A stretch of DNA of 64,000 nucleotides, from positions 744,001-808,000 of the forward strand of contig NZ_NPDM01000001.1 in the NCBI RefSeq assembly GCF_002812085.1, written 5' to 3'. The notes under the pieces were generated by a model, which made no database searches, had not been told where the DNA came from, and was given only the letters and a program-made list of their open reading frames with translations. This stretch comes from Leptospira levettii (lineage in GTDB: Bacteria; Spirochaetota; Leptospiria; Leptospirales; Leptospiraceae). Below are positions 38,850 through 49,378 of the stretch, piece by piece; the first letter of the stretch is position 1, and each line of letters begins with the position of its first letter. Made by a program: the position numbers and the translations under genes.

Positions 38850-40821
38850 CAGGCAACGACTCCCACTTTTTTTCCAGTGGAAGGATATGTAAATACGTGG
38901 ATTCTATGTATTTCATTTTATCGATCACATCTTTCATTTTTTGTTTTTGATTCAATTTACGATAAAGTTGTGCTAAATTATATAAATTAGATAGGTTCGA
39001 ATCATTAATGGAATAAGCTTTTTTCCATTCCAATTCGGCTTTTTCGTATTGTTCCACTTGGTAATAACAATAACCTAAAATTGCATGTGATTTAAAATGG
39101 TTGGTTTTAAATTTATTATAAGATTCCAACATACCAATGGCTTCATCAAACTTACCGTAGTATGCCAAAGCCTTTCCATACGCGAGCTGAGTATTCAGTT
39201 CTCTTGGTAAAATTTGGTGTGCCTTTTCATAACAATTGACTGCAACCTGGTATTCTTTTTGGTGATAGGCTCTATCACCTTGTAATTTAATCTGATGAAA
39301 CTCTTCTAGTCGTGGTGACAACTGTAATCCGAGTAAAGTGATGTCATCCATTGCGTCTGTTCCCATCGTAAATTCTCTATGATGGTTCATGATGGATTCA
39401 ACTGTTTCTTGGATTGTGGCATTTGCATTTTCTTCGATCATTTGTAAAAGTTTACTTTCTCCAAATGCATGACCGTGATCATTTTCAGCTTCTGTTAAAC
39501 CATCTGTGTATAAGAATAATTTATCTCCAGGTTCTAATTGCAGGTGTAAGTCACGGTATGTATCTCCAGCGTCAGGAAACATTCCTAAAAATGTTCCTTC
39601 TCCTTCACAGACCTCTGCTTTACCAGTTCGGTTGCGGAATAAAATGGGTCTTGGATGGCCTGCAATTGAATAAACAACTTTATAATCAGAGTGGATGAGC
39701 AGATAAACACAAGTGGTGTAACCTTGTTGTTTGACAAGGTCTAGTAACTCTCGATTGATTAGTTTAAATGTTTCAGAGGGTTTTGGTTTTTTAAAATTCG
39801 AAAATAACATTTTCGAAAGTGCAGTGATAAAGGCAGCTGGGACTCCATGACCCGATACATCACAAACAGCAACACCTAACTTATCAGTATGGTATGGAAA
39901 ATAATCGTAATAATCTCCACTCACTTCTTGCATGGGACTAAATCCCGTCCAAAATTGAATCCCATTCCAATCTGGGATAATTTCAGGTATCAATCCTTTT
40001 TGGATGTTTTTGGCAAGGCGAAGATCCTTTGCCATCGAGAGTTGTTTTTTTTCTAACTCTTGTTTGAAAGACTTCAATACTTCAACGGCTGCTTCCAAAT
40101 CACGATTTTCAATTGCAAGCTCACGTGATTTACCAACAACATCTCTTACATCAACTATAGACATCTCTTCCAATGTTGTTTCTGAGCGAGAGGTAACCAT
40201 CACACGATGGCGAGAAGAGACGTTTTCTTTTGTTAGATGTGATCTAGATAAATACAAAACTTCATCTTTCCATTCCAATTCATATTCGTTTGCATCGGAA
40301 CCAAATTGTATTTCTTCACCCAGTTCTTTATGAGAAATGTGAATGCCAAAAAGTTTTGTTTTTGTCATTCGGATATTAAATTCTTTGAGTTCAAAAAGGA
40401 CAGCTAGGCCATTTAACATTCCTTGGAAAAATACTGCATCATACCATTTTTCTTGGAACTCAGGAAGGTAGGTAAAAACAAATTTCACATGTTTGTCTGA
40501 AATCGGTTTTACATTTAAATAAACTACTCTTGTTAGGCGACCAATCAAAATTGGTAACCTATAAATCATTTCCACTAAATCAATCCTAGAATCATCTAGT
40601 GGTAACAAATCATAGGCATTGGTAATCAATGCTTCAGTTCCTACATGGTATAAAATTCCTGAAATATCGAGTGAGGTGGAAATTTGTTGGATGATTTTAT
40701 CTTCTAAAGACTGAGAAATCCAATAATTGGGATCCTTAAGAATACGATTGTAGGTGGTATCATCTAAAATCTCTGGAAAAGGGTTCGTGTGAATCGATAG
40801 ATTTTGTTCACGCTCATACAC
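38836..40821 (-). CDS. SpoIIE/PP2C-type serine phosphatase with C-terminal TPRs
   Basis: A protein of 661 residues. Residues 1-230 have no clear family; a coiled coil (about 230-275) leads to a SpoIIE-type PP2C domain with GDYYDYF, CDVSGHGVPAAF and DDITLLGL, all key Asp present. TPR repeats fill about 510-650. Such phosphatases reactivate anti-sigma antagonists. It starts at GTG 40821, with a weak purine tract upstream. It is the first gene of the minus-strand importer operon. Confidence 0.9.
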   Translation of the reverse strand: MYEREQNLSIHTNPFPEILDDTTYNRILKDPNYWISQSLEDKIIQQISTSLDISGILYHVGTEALITNAYDLLPLDDSRIDLVEMIYRLPILIGRLTRVVYLNVKPISDKHVKFVFTYLPEFQEKWYDAVFFQGMLNGLAVLFELKEFNIRMTKTKLFGIHISHKELGEEIQFGSDANEYELEWKDEVLYLSRSHLTKENVSSRHRVMVTSRSETTLEEMSIVDVRDVVGKSRELAIENRDLEAAVEVLKSFKQELEKKQLSMAKDLRLAKNIQKGLIPEIIPDWNGIQFWTGFSPMQEVSGDYYDYFPYHTDKLGVAVCDVSGHGVPAAFITALSKMLFSNFKKPKPSETFKLINRELLDLVKQQGYTTCVYLLIHSDYKVVYSIAGHPRPILFRNRTGKAEVCEGEGTFLGMFPDAGDTYRDLHLQLEPGDKLFLYTDGLTEAENDHGHAFGESKLLQMIEENANATIQETVESIMNHHREFTMGTDAMDDITLLGLQLSPRLEEFHQIKLQGDRAYHQKEYQVAVNCYEKAHQILPRELNTQLAYGKALAYYGKFDEAIGMLESYNKFKTNHFKSHAILGYCYYQVEQYEKAELEWKKAYSINDSNLSNLYNLAQLYRKLNQKQKMKDVIDKMKYIESTYLHILPLEKKWESLPDESN

Positions 40822-40958
40822 TTGGATGAGGCCTGATACGCGTTTTGATGATATTTCTCTAGCAGAATGCAGTGGCTAAACCCTCCCGAAGTTTCCCCTC
40901 CGGTAGGAGAAAAATAAATTTCAATCGATCCCTAGGCAATAGATTTTTCAATGGAGAT

Positions 40959-41414
40959 ATGATTTGGTATCTAAGGGTTTTTGGAATCTTTCTCTTTGTT
41001 TTTGTTTTTGCCGTCGTAAGCCAAAAGGAAACTCGTTTGGAACGTACTTGGGAGGTAAAATTAAAACCTGACCAAACCTTAAAGAATTTGTATGAATCCT
41101 TCCAACCAAAATCCTTTCGAGCACCTGTCGTGGGTGAAGAATGGGAATCAAAATCCTTGGGCGAAACGGTGAAATGCAAAACAATTTCTGTCACAAATAC
41201 ACCGACAATTTCTTTCCAAATCGAAAGCCAAGGATTCAAACATTACGGAGTTCTAAAAGAAACCTACCAATTGGATCCCACTGAGAACGGTGTTCGTATC
41301 CACGGAATTTTAGAAATCCAAACAGCTCCCAATTTCCTTTCGAAACTTTTATTTTTATTCTTTAGCGATGCTGATTTAAACCACATCGCCACTGGGAAAG
41401 AAAAAAAATTTTAA
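40959..41414 (+). CDS. Small membrane-anchored protein, unknown function
   Basis: The frame can start at GTG 40872, but the ATG at 40959 puts a clean membrane helix at the N-terminus and gives 151 residues. The rest is a soluble domain with a possible SRPBCC-like pattern ([14 protein letters not shown]) and a C-terminal hydrophobic stretch. It is divergent from the phosphatase and converges with ispF by 4 bp. GGAG lies only 2 nt before the ATG, so the start is uncertain. Confidence 0.6.
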   Translation: MIWYLRVFGIFLFVFVFAVVSQKETRLERTWEVKLKPDQTLKNLYESFQPKSFRAPVVGEEWESKSLGETVKCKTISVTNTPTISFQIESQGFKHYGVLKETYQLDPTENGVRIHGILEIQTAPNFLSKLLFLFFSDADLNHIATGKEKKF

Positions 41415-41905
41415 TCGTGTTTTTTTGTGCTCTCGATGAGCACAGTTGCCATCACCATCACACCTTCACTTCTACCTAAAGCTCCCATCCCTTCCGAGGT
41501 AGTCGCCTTAATGGAAACACAGTCTAACGGAAGTTTTGTGATTTTTGCCAAAGATTCATTGAGTTCAGCACGAATTGGATTTATTTTGGGATGATCACCA
41601 ACATAGGTGCAATCCACATTGATGAGTTTGAATTTTTTTTCCTTTAGAAGATCTAAACATTTATCAATGATCATTGAGGATTTCATATTTTTATACTGTG
41701 GGTCAGTGTCAGGGAAATGAACTCCAATATCACCAAGGGCCAATGCACCTAAAATAGCATCTGCTACTGCATGTAAAATTACATCCGCATCACTATGCCC
41801 CAAAAAAGCAAATTCCGATTTCACTTCCACACCCGCAAGCATTAGGGGGCGAAATGGTTCATGGATTAATTTATGAAAATCGATTCCGTTTCCAACTCTA
41901 AACAT
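41411..41905 (-). CDS. ispF: 2-C-methyl-D-erythritol 2,4-cyclodiphosphate synthase
   Basis: A protein of 164 residues, typical of IspF. The zinc ligands are in GIDFHKL and [14 protein letters not shown], and the Thr-containing [15 protein letters not shown] loop is present. It acts in the MEP pathway for isoprenoids. It follows nadA by 1 bp on the minus strand. Confidence 0.97.
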   Translation of the reverse strand: MFRVGNGIDFHKLIHEPFRPLMLAGVEVKSEFAFLGHSDADVILHAVADAILGALALGDIGVHFPDTDPQYKNMKSSMIIDKCLDLLKEKKFKLINVDCTYVGDHPKINPIRAELNESLAKITKLPLDCVSIKATTSEGMGALGRSEGVMVMATVLIESTKKHD

Positions 41906-41906
41906 A

Positions 41907-42893
41907 CTATTTTTTATAACTCAACTCTAACATACGATTTACAGATTTTTGGGCAAGTGAAATCACTTCCTCATCCAAAAAGATTTCAAATTGTTCTTTT
42001 AACAATGCATCTCTAACTTTTTCCAGAGTAATTTTTTTCATATGAGGACATGTTTGGCATGTTGATACAAATTCTTTTTCAGGGAATTCAGCACGTAAAT
42101 TATCACCCATCGAACATTCTGTCACTAACATGATTTTATCAGTTTTACTCTTACGAATGAAATCAACCATCTGTGATGTAGATCCAGAAAAATCTGCTTC
42201 TTTTACAACATCTTCGTGGCACTCAGGGTGAGTGATGACAGTAACACCACCAGGAAACAAACGTTTCGCGGATCGGATATCTTCTGGAGTGTACATTTCA
42301 TGAACCATACAACGGCCGGGATGAGAGATAATGGTTTTGGTAGTTTGGTTCCTAACATTTCCTGCCAAGTATTCATCCGGTAAAAAGATAACCGTGTCCC
42401 CTTCCACTGCATTTACAATTTGTACGGCATTTGCTGAAGTACAACAAACATCAGTTTCTGCTTTCACTTCCGCCGAACAGTTCACATACGTAACAACAGG
42501 GACACCTGGGTATTTTGCTTTTAATGCTTTGACATCATCGCGTGTGATGGATTCAGCAAGTGAACAACCAGCTTTGGGATCGGCAATGAGTACCTTTTTT
42601 TCAGGAGATAAAATTTTGGCAGTCTCCGCCATAAAATGTACTCCATTAAACAAAATCATGGAGGCAGTTGTTTCTTTTGCCATCTTAGAAAGATACAATG
42701 AATCACCAATGATATCAGACACTCCCCAAAACACATCGGGTGTCATATAATTATGACCGAGGATCACAGCATTTTTTTCTTTTTTCAAACGGTTGATTTC
42801 TTCAGCAAGTGGGAGGATACGTTCTTCAATTTCATGAGGAAGGTAAATGGGATTTAATTTTTGAACCAATTGGTCTTTGGTGACTAGTGACAT
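41907..42893 (-). CDS. nadA: Quinolinate synthase A
   Basis: A protein of 328 residues with the three-Cys [4Fe-4S] site: YVNCSAE, then the conserved HPECHED zone, and [10 protein letters not shown]. It condenses iminoaspartate with dihydroxyacetone phosphate to quinolinate for NAD. AGGAG lies 6 nt before the ATG. It probably forms an operon with ispF. Confidence 0.95.
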   Translation of the reverse strand: MSLVTKDQLVQKLNPIYLPHEIEERILPLAEEINRLKKEKNAVILGHNYMTPDVFWGVSDIIGDSLYLSKMAKETTASMILFNGVHFMAETAKILSPEKKVLIADPKAGCSLAESITRDDVKALKAKYPGVPVVTYVNCSAEVKAETDVCCTSANAVQIVNAVEGDTVIFLPDEYLAGNVRNQTTKTIISHPGRCMVHEMYTPEDIRSAKRLFPGGVTVITHPECHEDVVKEADFSGSTSQMVDFIRKSKTDKIMLVTECSMGDNLRAEFPEKEFVSTCQTCPHMKKITLEKVRDALLKEQFEIFLDEEVISLAQKSVNRMLELSYKK

Positions 42894-42912
42894 TTTATAC
42901 TCCTATTAACAA

Positions 42913-43428
42913 TCATTGGAAAGGGTCAGACCCAAGTACGGTGTCTGTTTCACGAAGCCCCGAATCGACGGGTGGAACGGAATTCTCAAGAGAACCACAT
43001 TGGTTCATTGCTTCTTGCCATGAAGTTTCCGCAGAGGATGTACCTGTACGTTGGACTCTTCTATATTCGGAATTGGAGGCAAATGAACTTTGGTTACATG
43101 CTTTTGCAATATTATAAGTTAAGTTAATTTTCGAAAAACAATCAAAATACAAAACAGCGACTGAATCCGTACTCAATTCCCTTGGTTGGATTTGTGCTTT
43201 TAATTTGGAGATAAGACCTGGGCATACGTTTGTGCTGAGATCCGCAACTGCCACACAATTTGATTCTGTCAGAATAAATCTTTGACAAGCAGATTGTACA
43301 GGGCTCCCTTGAGTGAGTAACGTACTCAATAGTTCTGAATTTGAATCTTCACTGGATTTTTTCGTACAGGCAAAGTACAAACACACAATGCCAATGAACA
43401 AAAAGAAAACCATCTTCATCCTATTCAT
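42913..43428 (-). CDS. Lipoprotein, unknown function
   Basis: A protein of about 171 residues with a lipoprotein signal (LYFAC, Cys near 21) and a polar, Ser/Thr/Asn-rich body with several Cys. GTG 43431 and ATG 43428 are alternative starts; AAGGAG lies 9-12 nt upstream. Its 5' end overlaps that of the divergent gene at 43394 by about 35 bp. It lies 19 bp before nadA on the same strand. No family is recognised. Confidence 0.7.
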   Translation of the reverse strand: MNRMKMVFFLFIGIVCLYFACTKKSSEDSNSELLSTLLTQGSPVQSACQRFILTESNCVAVADLSTNVCPGLISKLKAQIQPRELSTDSVAVLYFDCFSKINLTYNIAKACNQSSFASNSEYRRVQRTGTSSAETSWQEAMNQCGSLENSVPPVDSGLRETDTVLGSDPFQ

Positions 43429-44146
43429 CACAATTCTACTCTCCTTCTTACTTGGTGGTCTTGTCTATATCCTTTTTCTCAAAAAATCCAAAGAGAATCC
43501 CAAAGAATCCTCTTTTGATTCACGATCCGAGATCTATTGGCAGAGGTTACAAAATCGCCCAGAGGTCCTAAAAGGGTCAGGGTATCCAAGTGATCTCAGG
43601 GATTTTTTAGAAACAATTCGAGGGAAGGAATCTTTTCTTTGGAAAGGGGACAGAGAAGAAACATACCGTTATTTACTCCAAGAATTTCCAGATGAAAGAG
43701 GGCATGTTTTATATGCTGTCTATGTCGCTTTTATGAATTGGAAGGACAAAAGTTTGGAAATTGAATCTTCTCCTTCCCTCTCCCAATATGAAAAACTAAC
43801 GGCCGTAAACCGCCTTAAGGAAGAAATTTTTCCCAAATTTTTAAATGAACTTATTTTTCCAAAACACCCCACATCGCCTCCCGTGATTTTATTGTCTTTT
43901 TTGGAAGATTACATTCAGAGAAATCCCTATAGTTATGCAAGGGAACGAAAACGCATTTTCCTTCGTAAAAAAGCGGCACTTTACCAAGAGGAAAAATGGG
44001 ACATCCAATCCTGGGAAAGCCCTTCCTTCTACCGACAGGTAGTCGAGTTAATCTACGAGAGGGAAATGAAGGAAATGTCCGAAGAGGAAAAAACTTTTTA
44101 TCGTAGTTCTAAAATCGAGGAATTGAAATCGGATTTTTGGAATTGA
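43394..44146 (+). CDS. Membrane-anchored helical protein, unknown function
   Basis: The ATG at 43394 (or 43388) gives about 250 residues: a membrane helix (about 7-30) and a highly charged helical body rich in Glu, Lys and Arg. The C-terminal half has a possible resemblance to lipase chaperones, but I cannot support it. The start has no ribosome-binding site and overlaps the antisense lipoprotein gene. Its 3' end reaches into the extended frame of the LpoB-like gene, which itself is taken to begin at 44182. Confidence 0.6.
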   Translation: MNKKKTIFILFITILLSFLLGGLVYILFLKKSKENPKESSFDSRSEIYWQRLQNRPEVLKGSGYPSDLRDFLETIRGKESFLWKGDREETYRYLLQEFPDERGHVLYAVYVAFMNWKDKSLEIESSPSLSQYEKLTAVNRLKEEIFPKFLNELIFPKHPTSPPVILLSFLEDYIQRNPYSYARERKRIFLRKKAALYQEEKWDIQSWESPSFYRQVVELIYEREMKEMSEEEKTFYRSSKIEELKSDFWN

Positions 44147-44181
44147 CAAGACATGTTTCCATCCCCCATATAAGTGGGGTT

Positions 44182-44760
44182 ATGAAACAAATTCTATTCT
44201 CCTTTCTCTTAGTAGGATTCTTATTCCAATGCAGTTCTAGTCCCAAAAGACTCGACAATGCTGATGATTATATCTCCGACTCAGGTGGACTGACTAGCCA
44301 AGAATTGGTGAAAGCGGCCGAAAAATTAGCAGGCCAAATTGGGGAGTATTTCAAAGAAAACCCACATGAAGAAGGTGTTTTTGTGGCACACTTCCCTACA
44401 CGTAACGATACATCGGAACAAATCCAAACGGAACTCTTTGACAATGCGTTTGTATCCAAACTCATCAAAAACAAAATTTACACAGTTCGTACCAAAACAA
44501 GAGAACAATCTCTCAATGAAATTCAGTTCAGTTTGTCCGGACTCACTTCCAATCGTTTATCCATTGGAAAATTGAAGTCTCCTAACTTTTTTGTACGTTG
44601 TGATATCAACGAAAACATGTTCACATCGAATGGAGAAAAAATCGTTGAGCAGTCGATTAACATCGAACTCGTAGAAGTGGAAACCACCATTGCGGTTTGG
44701 TCAGAAAAGGTATCGTATAGAAAATTAGCAGTTCGAGGAAACAAAGGGGTTAGTTGGTAA
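44182..44760 (+). CDS. lpoB: LpoB-like penicillin-binding-protein activator lipoprotein
   Basis: A protein of 192 residues from the ATG at 44182, with lipobox LFQC (Cys17). The body matches the LpoB/YcfM family (COG3417): GGLTSQELVKAAEKLAG, VFVAHFPTRNDTSEQIQTE, and a later NIELVEVETTIAVWSEK. LpoB activates PBP1b peptidoglycan polymerase from the outer membrane. The next gene, a COG3014-like lipoprotein, is its usual neighbour. Both face the ftsQ-ftsA-ftsZ operon, which suggests envelope and division roles. Confidence 0.82.
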   Translation: MKQILFSFLLVGFLFQCSSSPKRLDNADDYISDSGGLTSQELVKAAEKLAGQIGEYFKENPHEEGVFVAHFPTRNDTSEQIQTELFDNAFVSKLIKNKIYTVRTKTREQSLNEIQFSLSGLTSNRLSIGKLKSPNFFVRCDINENMFTSNGEKIVEQSINIELVEVETTIAVWSEKVSYRKLAVRGNKGVSW

Positions 44761-44776
44761 TCCCTTCCACTATTGC

Positions 44777-46183
44777 ATGAAAAAATCATTTCTCTTTCTT
44801 TTTCTTCTCATTCTCGGTTGTGCCAGTGATTACAACAAAGTCATCCAAGCAACCGAATCAGCATACTACGGACAGGATTATGATTCTGCCATTCCTAAAA
44901 TTAGAGAACTGTTTGAAGGTTCATCGAATAAGGACAAACTTCTATTTTTGATGGAAGCTGGTATGATCTTTCATACCAAAGGTGACTACGTTACTTCCAA
45001 TAAAGTTTTCAAAGAAGCAGAAGACATTGCAGACAATATCAAAGTCAGTATGACACGGTCTGGGCTTTCGTTCATCCTTTCGGATAACGAATCCAATTAT
45101 ACCGGGGAAGATTTTGAAAGGGTGATGATTAAGTTTTATATTGCGAACAATTACCTGTTACAAGGTGACACCAATAACGCAAAAATTTATTTCAGACGTT
45201 TGGATTTTGAACTGAAAGAAATGCGTTTTTTGGCAGCAGAATACCGCCAAAACAATGCAGCTCGCCTCATCGATGCCTATGTATCGGAAAAACTTGGTCG
45301 TTATAATGATGCAAGAGTTCAATACAAAAATATGGAACAACTCATTGGCAAAAGCCAAAACCTAATTGCCGACAGATATATGTTAGCTTATAGGGAAGGA
45401 GATTCCTCAGACCAATCAAAATACTCTGCTGGCCGATCAAGCTTACAAGCTTACAATCGTTCTATGCAAAGAACTTCACCCGAAAATGAAAAACTTTCAG
45501 AAGTTATCATCATTCACGAGGCTGGAAAATCTGCGATCAAAATGTCTAGGGGAAAACTCATTGAAGATGAATACTTTGCTGCTGCCCTTCGTGGTGCAGT
45601 AGAAGTTGGATTACGTGCCAAAGGAGCTGGTGCTTCCCTTGCTGGAGCCATTGCTGCTCTTTCTGTAGCTGAGAATCCAATCCCCATTTATAAAGAAAGA
45701 GATCCAAAAGGTTCCCTTCCGAAACGTTATTACATCAATGGAGTGGATGTTGGGTATTCCGATATTATGAACAATTACTCCGAAACGGCAATGAACAATT
45801 TTAATGAGAACTACAAAGCTCTCATCACCAAAAACTTAACTTCTTTATCGCTGAAGGTAGTCGCAGCCGTGATTGCATCGGAAGCAATGGCACGAGCAAT
45901 TGAGTCTGGTGGAAAAGGGAAAAATAATGACCTAGTTTCCAGTCTCATTCGTGTGGCAGCTGGTGCTGCAGCAGGCCTTGCGGTTTCACAAACCATCGCA
46001 CCAGACCTTCGTTGTTGGCGGACCATTCCTTCCAATTTTCAAGTAAAACGAATCTTTTTAGCACCAGGTGAATATGATTTTAAAGTAGAATCACCAGGTT
46101 CTGTTGTGACAAGTGCGCCGAGAAAATTGTTAGTGGAAGAAGGAAAACCTTTATTCGTATCGGTGAGATCCTACTCCAACTAA
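44777..46183 (+). CDS. COG3014-like lipoprotein
   Basis: A protein of 468 residues with lipobox LGCA (Cys15). The N-terminal half has TPR-like helices (YDSAIPKIRELF, GDYVTSNKVFKEAED, NNAKIYFRRLDF), then an Ala/Gly-rich hydrophobic section and a C-terminal beta domain (FLAPGEYDFKVESPG). The order matches the COG3014 family, which is found beside LpoB. It lies 16 bp after lpoB and 16 bp from the ftsZ stop on the opposite strand. No clear terminator separates it from ftsZ. Confidence 0.8.
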   Translation: MKKSFLFLFLLILGCASDYNKVIQATESAYYGQDYDSAIPKIRELFEGSSNKDKLLFLMEAGMIFHTKGDYVTSNKVFKEAEDIADNIKVSMTRSGLSFILSDNESNYTGEDFERVMIKFYIANNYLLQGDTNNAKIYFRRLDFELKEMRFLAAEYRQNNAARLIDAYVSEKLGRYNDARVQYKNMEQLIGKSQNLIADRYMLAYREGDSSDQSKYSAGRSSLQAYNRSMQRTSPENEKLSEVIIIHEAGKSAIKMSRGKLIEDEYFAAALRGAVEVGLRAKGAGASLAGAIAALSVAENPIPIYKERDPKGSLPKRYYINGVDVGYSDIMNNYSETAMNNFNENYKALITKNLTSLSLKVVAAVIASEAMARAIESGGKGKNNDLVSSLIRVAAGAAAGLAVSQTIAPDLRCWRTIPSNFQVKRIFLAPGEYDFKVESPGSVVTSAPRKLLVEEGKPLFVSVRSYSN

Positions 46184-46199
46184 CAGTTCTTATTTTAGA

Positions 46200-47390
46200 T
46201 CAATCGTTTTTCCTACGTAAAAAAGCAGGAATATCATAATCCTCTCCATAATTCTGAAATGGGGAGGATTGTTTTTGCGCTCCAAAACTTCGATTACTTT
46301 GACGAATCCCTCTTGGAACTTCTGATTCTTTTGAAAAACCAGATTCTTTTTCATCCGATTTTTTGAGATACACCATTGGTGAAATTGACTCTTCGGATCC
46401 AACAACCTTTTGTTCTCTCTGGTATTGTTTTCCTTTTTTAGAAAAACCTGTGGCAATCACTGTCACTCGGATTTGGTCGGCTAGGCTCTCGTCTTCATTG
46501 AGACCAATGATGATATTGGCATCTGGATCTGCTTGGGCCGTGATGATTTGGGAAACTTCATTCCATTCATGGATGGTGAGGTCATTACCACCTGTCACAT
46601 TGATGAGAAGGGATTTAGCACCTTGGATACTCGAATCCTCGAGTAAGGTATTGTTGATTGCTTGTTCCACTGATTCACTCACGCGGGTTTCCCCACGTCC
46701 TTCCCCTACTCCCAATATCGCATCACCCGTATCTTTCATGATGGTTTTCACATCAGCAAAATCAACATTGATGATTCCAGGATGGTTGATGATATCACTG
46801 ATTCCACGAACACCATTTAACAAGATATCGTCGATCACTCGAAAGGCCATGTCCACTGGTGTATTTTTATCAACAACTTGGAAAATAGAATCATTACGAA
46901 TGGTGATGAGGGTATCTACATTCGCACGGAGTTGGTCAATTCCTTGTTTGGCAAGTTCTGCTCTTCGTTTCCCTTCAAATGAAAAAGGGACAGTCACAAC
47001 ACCAACAACTAAACATTTTAATTCTTTTGCAATGGCTGCAATGATTGGAGCAGCTCCTGTTCCCGTTCCACCACCCATACCGGCAGTGACAAACACCATG
47101 TCTGCTCCTTTTAAAGCAGATACAATTCGTTCCTTATCTTCTAAGGCAGCTTTTTCTCCGAGTTCTGGATCACCACCAGCACCCATACCTCGAGTCACTT
47201 TATTACCAAGTTGAATCTTAACTTCAACAGGAGATTTGAGTAATACTTGTTCGTCGGTGTTCATTACAATGAAGTCAACACCTGTCATTTTGGAATGGAC
47301 CATTCTTGTGACGGCATTCATTCCACCACCACCAACACCAATGACTTTGATAATAGCTGGGCTAGTTTTTTCTTCTTCTAGGTATAACAT
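46200..47390 (-). CDS. ftsZ: Cell division protein FtsZ
   Basis: A protein of 396 residues. The GTP-binding motif is [13 protein letters not shown], the N-terminal loop is [10 protein letters not shown], and the synergy loop [11 protein letters not shown] is present. The C-terminal conserved peptide is YDIPAFLRR, which binds FtsA. It forms the division ring on the cytoplasmic face. It follows ftsA by 10 bp. Confidence 0.98.
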   Translation of the reverse strand: MLYLEEEKTSPAIIKVIGVGGGGMNAVTRMVHSKMTGVDFIVMNTDEQVLLKSPVEVKIQLGNKVTRGMGAGGDPELGEKAALEDKERIVSALKGADMVFVTAGMGGGTGTGAAPIIAAIAKELKCLVVGVVTVPFSFEGKRRAELAKQGIDQLRANVDTLITIRNDSIFQVVDKNTPVDMAFRVIDDILLNGVRGISDIINHPGIINVDFADVKTIMKDTGDAILGVGEGRGETRVSESVEQAINNTLLEDSSIQGAKSLLINVTGGNDLTIHEWNEVSQIITAQADPDANIIIGLNEDESLADQIRVTVIATGFSKKGKQYQREQKVVGSEESISPMVYLKKSDEKESGFSKESEVPRGIRQSNRSFGAQKQSSPFQNYGEDYDIPAFLRRKND

Positions 47391-47400
47391 TCATTTTTCC

Positions 47401-48639
47401 TTAGAGATTATTCTCCATCCAACGACGAACCTTCTTCATCCATCCCTCTCCTTCGGAAACGGAATGCATGTTTTTTTGTTCCAAGTTTTGTATTTTTGAA
47501 CTGTATTTGATAAGGCCAACTGCTGTTGCATATTCAGGGCTTGCAATTCTTTCCACAAGACCACTCATTCCAGCAGGTTTTGCACGTCCGACTGATAATC
47601 GAAATACTTCTTCTGCAGTGGATTCAATGCCTTGTAATAAAGAAGTGCCTCCTGTTAGGATCACTCCTCCCGCCAAACTCGACTTATAGCCTGATCGTAC
47701 GAGTTCATGATCGATCATTTCTAAAATTTCGCGAACCCTCGGTTCTAAAATTTCAACAAGTTCTTGGCGGAACACAGATCGTGAAGGTCGACCTGATATA
47801 GATGGAATTTCAAATTTTTCAGTTGGGTCCACCAGTTCAATTCTTGTATGGCCGTATCGTTTTTTGATGATTTCTGCTGTTTCTACAGTGGTTTTAAGAC
47901 CAATGGAGATATCACTTGTGATATGAAACCCACCAAATGGCACAACAGAAGAAAATGCGATTCCCCCATCCACATAAATGATGATATCACAAATACCTGC
48001 ACCAATATCGACAACTGCTGTTCCTAAATCTTTTTCACCTGCTGTCAAAATGGCTTCGGAAGAGGCAAGGCTCGATAAAACTTTATCCATTTGCAAAAGC
48101 CCTGCTTGTTCCACACAACGATCTATATTATTGAGAGCAGTGTTTCCACAAGATACAATATGAACCTCGGCTTCTAGACGAACACCAGTCATCCCAATTG
48201 GATCTTTGATATTCACTTGGTCATCTACTTTGAATTCTTTTGTGAGGACATGAATTACTTGTTGGTCATTAGGAACATGTACTGCTTGTGCTGCTTCCAC
48301 AACACGCATGATATCCATCTCACTTACAATACGTTCTCTATTAGTAACTGCTATAATTCCTTTTTCATTAAAACCATGTACAGATTTTCCAGAAACATTC
48401 ACAACAACAGAAGTGATCTCTTGGCCAGCCATGAGTTCTGCATCACCAAACGCCTCTATGATGGACTTGGTTGTTGTTTCAATATTAACAATTGATCCGT
48501 TTTTGATCCCTGTAGAAGGATAAACTCCAGTTCCAATGATTTCAATTTCATGATCTCCTAATAGTCGTCCAATGACAACCTTGATAAGAGAAGATCCAAG
48601 ATCTAAAGCAGTTATAATAGGTGAATCATCTTCAATCAT
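47401..48639 (-). CDS. ftsA: Cell division protein FtsA
   Basis: A protein of 412 residues with the actin-like start [28 protein letters not shown] and [14 protein letters not shown]. The C-terminus ends in an amphipathic helix ([13 protein letters not shown]) that binds the membrane. It anchors FtsZ. It lies 1 bp after ftsQ and 10 bp before ftsZ. Confidence 0.97.
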   Translation of the reverse strand: MIEDDSPIITALDLGSSLIKVVIGRLLGDHEIEIIGTGVYPSTGIKNGSIVNIETTTKSIIEAFGDAELMAGQEITSVVVNVSGKSVHGFNEKGIIAVTNRERIVSEMDIMRVVEAAQAVHVPNDQQVIHVLTKEFKVDDQVNIKDPIGMTGVRLEAEVHIVSCGNTALNNIDRCVEQAGLLQMDKVLSSLASSEAILTAGEKDLGTAVVDIGAGICDIIIYVDGGIAFSSVVPFGGFHITSDISIGLKTTVETAEIIKKRYGHTRIELVDPTEKFEIPSISGRPSRSVFRQELVEILEPRVREILEMIDHELVRSGYKSSLAGGVILTGGTSLLQGIESTAEEVFRLSVGRAKPAGMSGLVERIASPEYATAVGLIKYSSKIQNLEQKNMHSVSEGEGWMKKVRRWMENNL

Positions 48640-48640
48640 A

Positions 48641-49372
48641 TTAATGGTATACTGCGTCTTCTCCTCTCAAATCAATAGAGACTGCTTTGATGGATTCTGC
48701 TTCCATATAAGCAAGAAATGCATATAACTTACGAATTACGTTTATTTCTAATTTATCACCTATAAAAACTTTCATTGATTTTGGTGATTTTAAGTACATT
48801 GTATAATTACCGTCACGTTCAGCGACAAGTTCGGAAATTCGGGTGGAAAGAGCAGGGTAAAGAGATAGGGCATATCGCATTTCTTTGGTAATATCAAAAA
48901 TCTGTCTGCCTTCTAGTTTTTGTTCTCCAACAACGAATGACCCGCTAATGACAATTAAATGGGCATTCAAAACTTGGTCTTTGGATAAGATTTCCAAATT
49001 TTCATCCACTTCGTATAAAGAACTTCCTACATGTATGACAAATTCTGCGACTTTCTCCTCTATATGAACCAATAGAAATCCATCAGGATCTCTTGTGATT
49101 CGAACTTTTTTGATCCGAGGATGACGGGAGAGTTTGGTTTCCCAATCCTTCCAATCACTCATATTGGGTGACTCTGCATCCGTTCCTAAGTAAACCAAAA
49201 GGTCCGTTGGAGTTAGGTACTTTTGACCTTCCCATTCCACACGAACAACTGGTTTGACTGGCCTACCCCATTTAAACACCAATCCGAGAGCCAAAAGCCC
49301 TGAGAAAACAAGGAGGATCGGAATCACACGCCCAAATCGTTTTTCTTTGATTTCTTGGGGGGTGTCAACCAT
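48641..49372 (-). CDS. ftsQ: Cell division protein FtsQ
   Basis: A protein of 243 residues with one membrane helix (about 15-35), a POTRA domain ([15 protein letters not shown]...HPRIKKVRI) and the beta domain with [10 protein letters not shown]. Identification by POTRA, size and position before ftsA. It joins the divisome in the periplasm. A candidate -10 lies 6 nt upstream, with no ribosome-binding site. Confidence 0.9.
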   Translation of the reverse strand: MVDTPQEIKEKRFGRVIPILLVFSGLLALGLVFKWGRPVKPVVRVEWEGQKYLTPTDLLVYLGTDAESPNMSDWKDWETKLSRHPRIKKVRITRDPDGFLLVHIEEKVAEFVIHVGSSLYEVDENLEILSKDQVLNAHLIVISGSFVVGEQKLEGRQIFDITKEMRYALSLYPALSTRISELVAERDGNYTMYLKSPKSMKVFIGDKLEINVIRKLYAFLAYMEAESIKAVSIDLRGEDAVYH

Positions 49373-49378
49373 ATATTG

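Noticed and set aside
46363..47214. A 283-residue open frame on the plus strand
   Set aside because: It is antisense to ftsZ, which is unmistakable; the translation has no domain.
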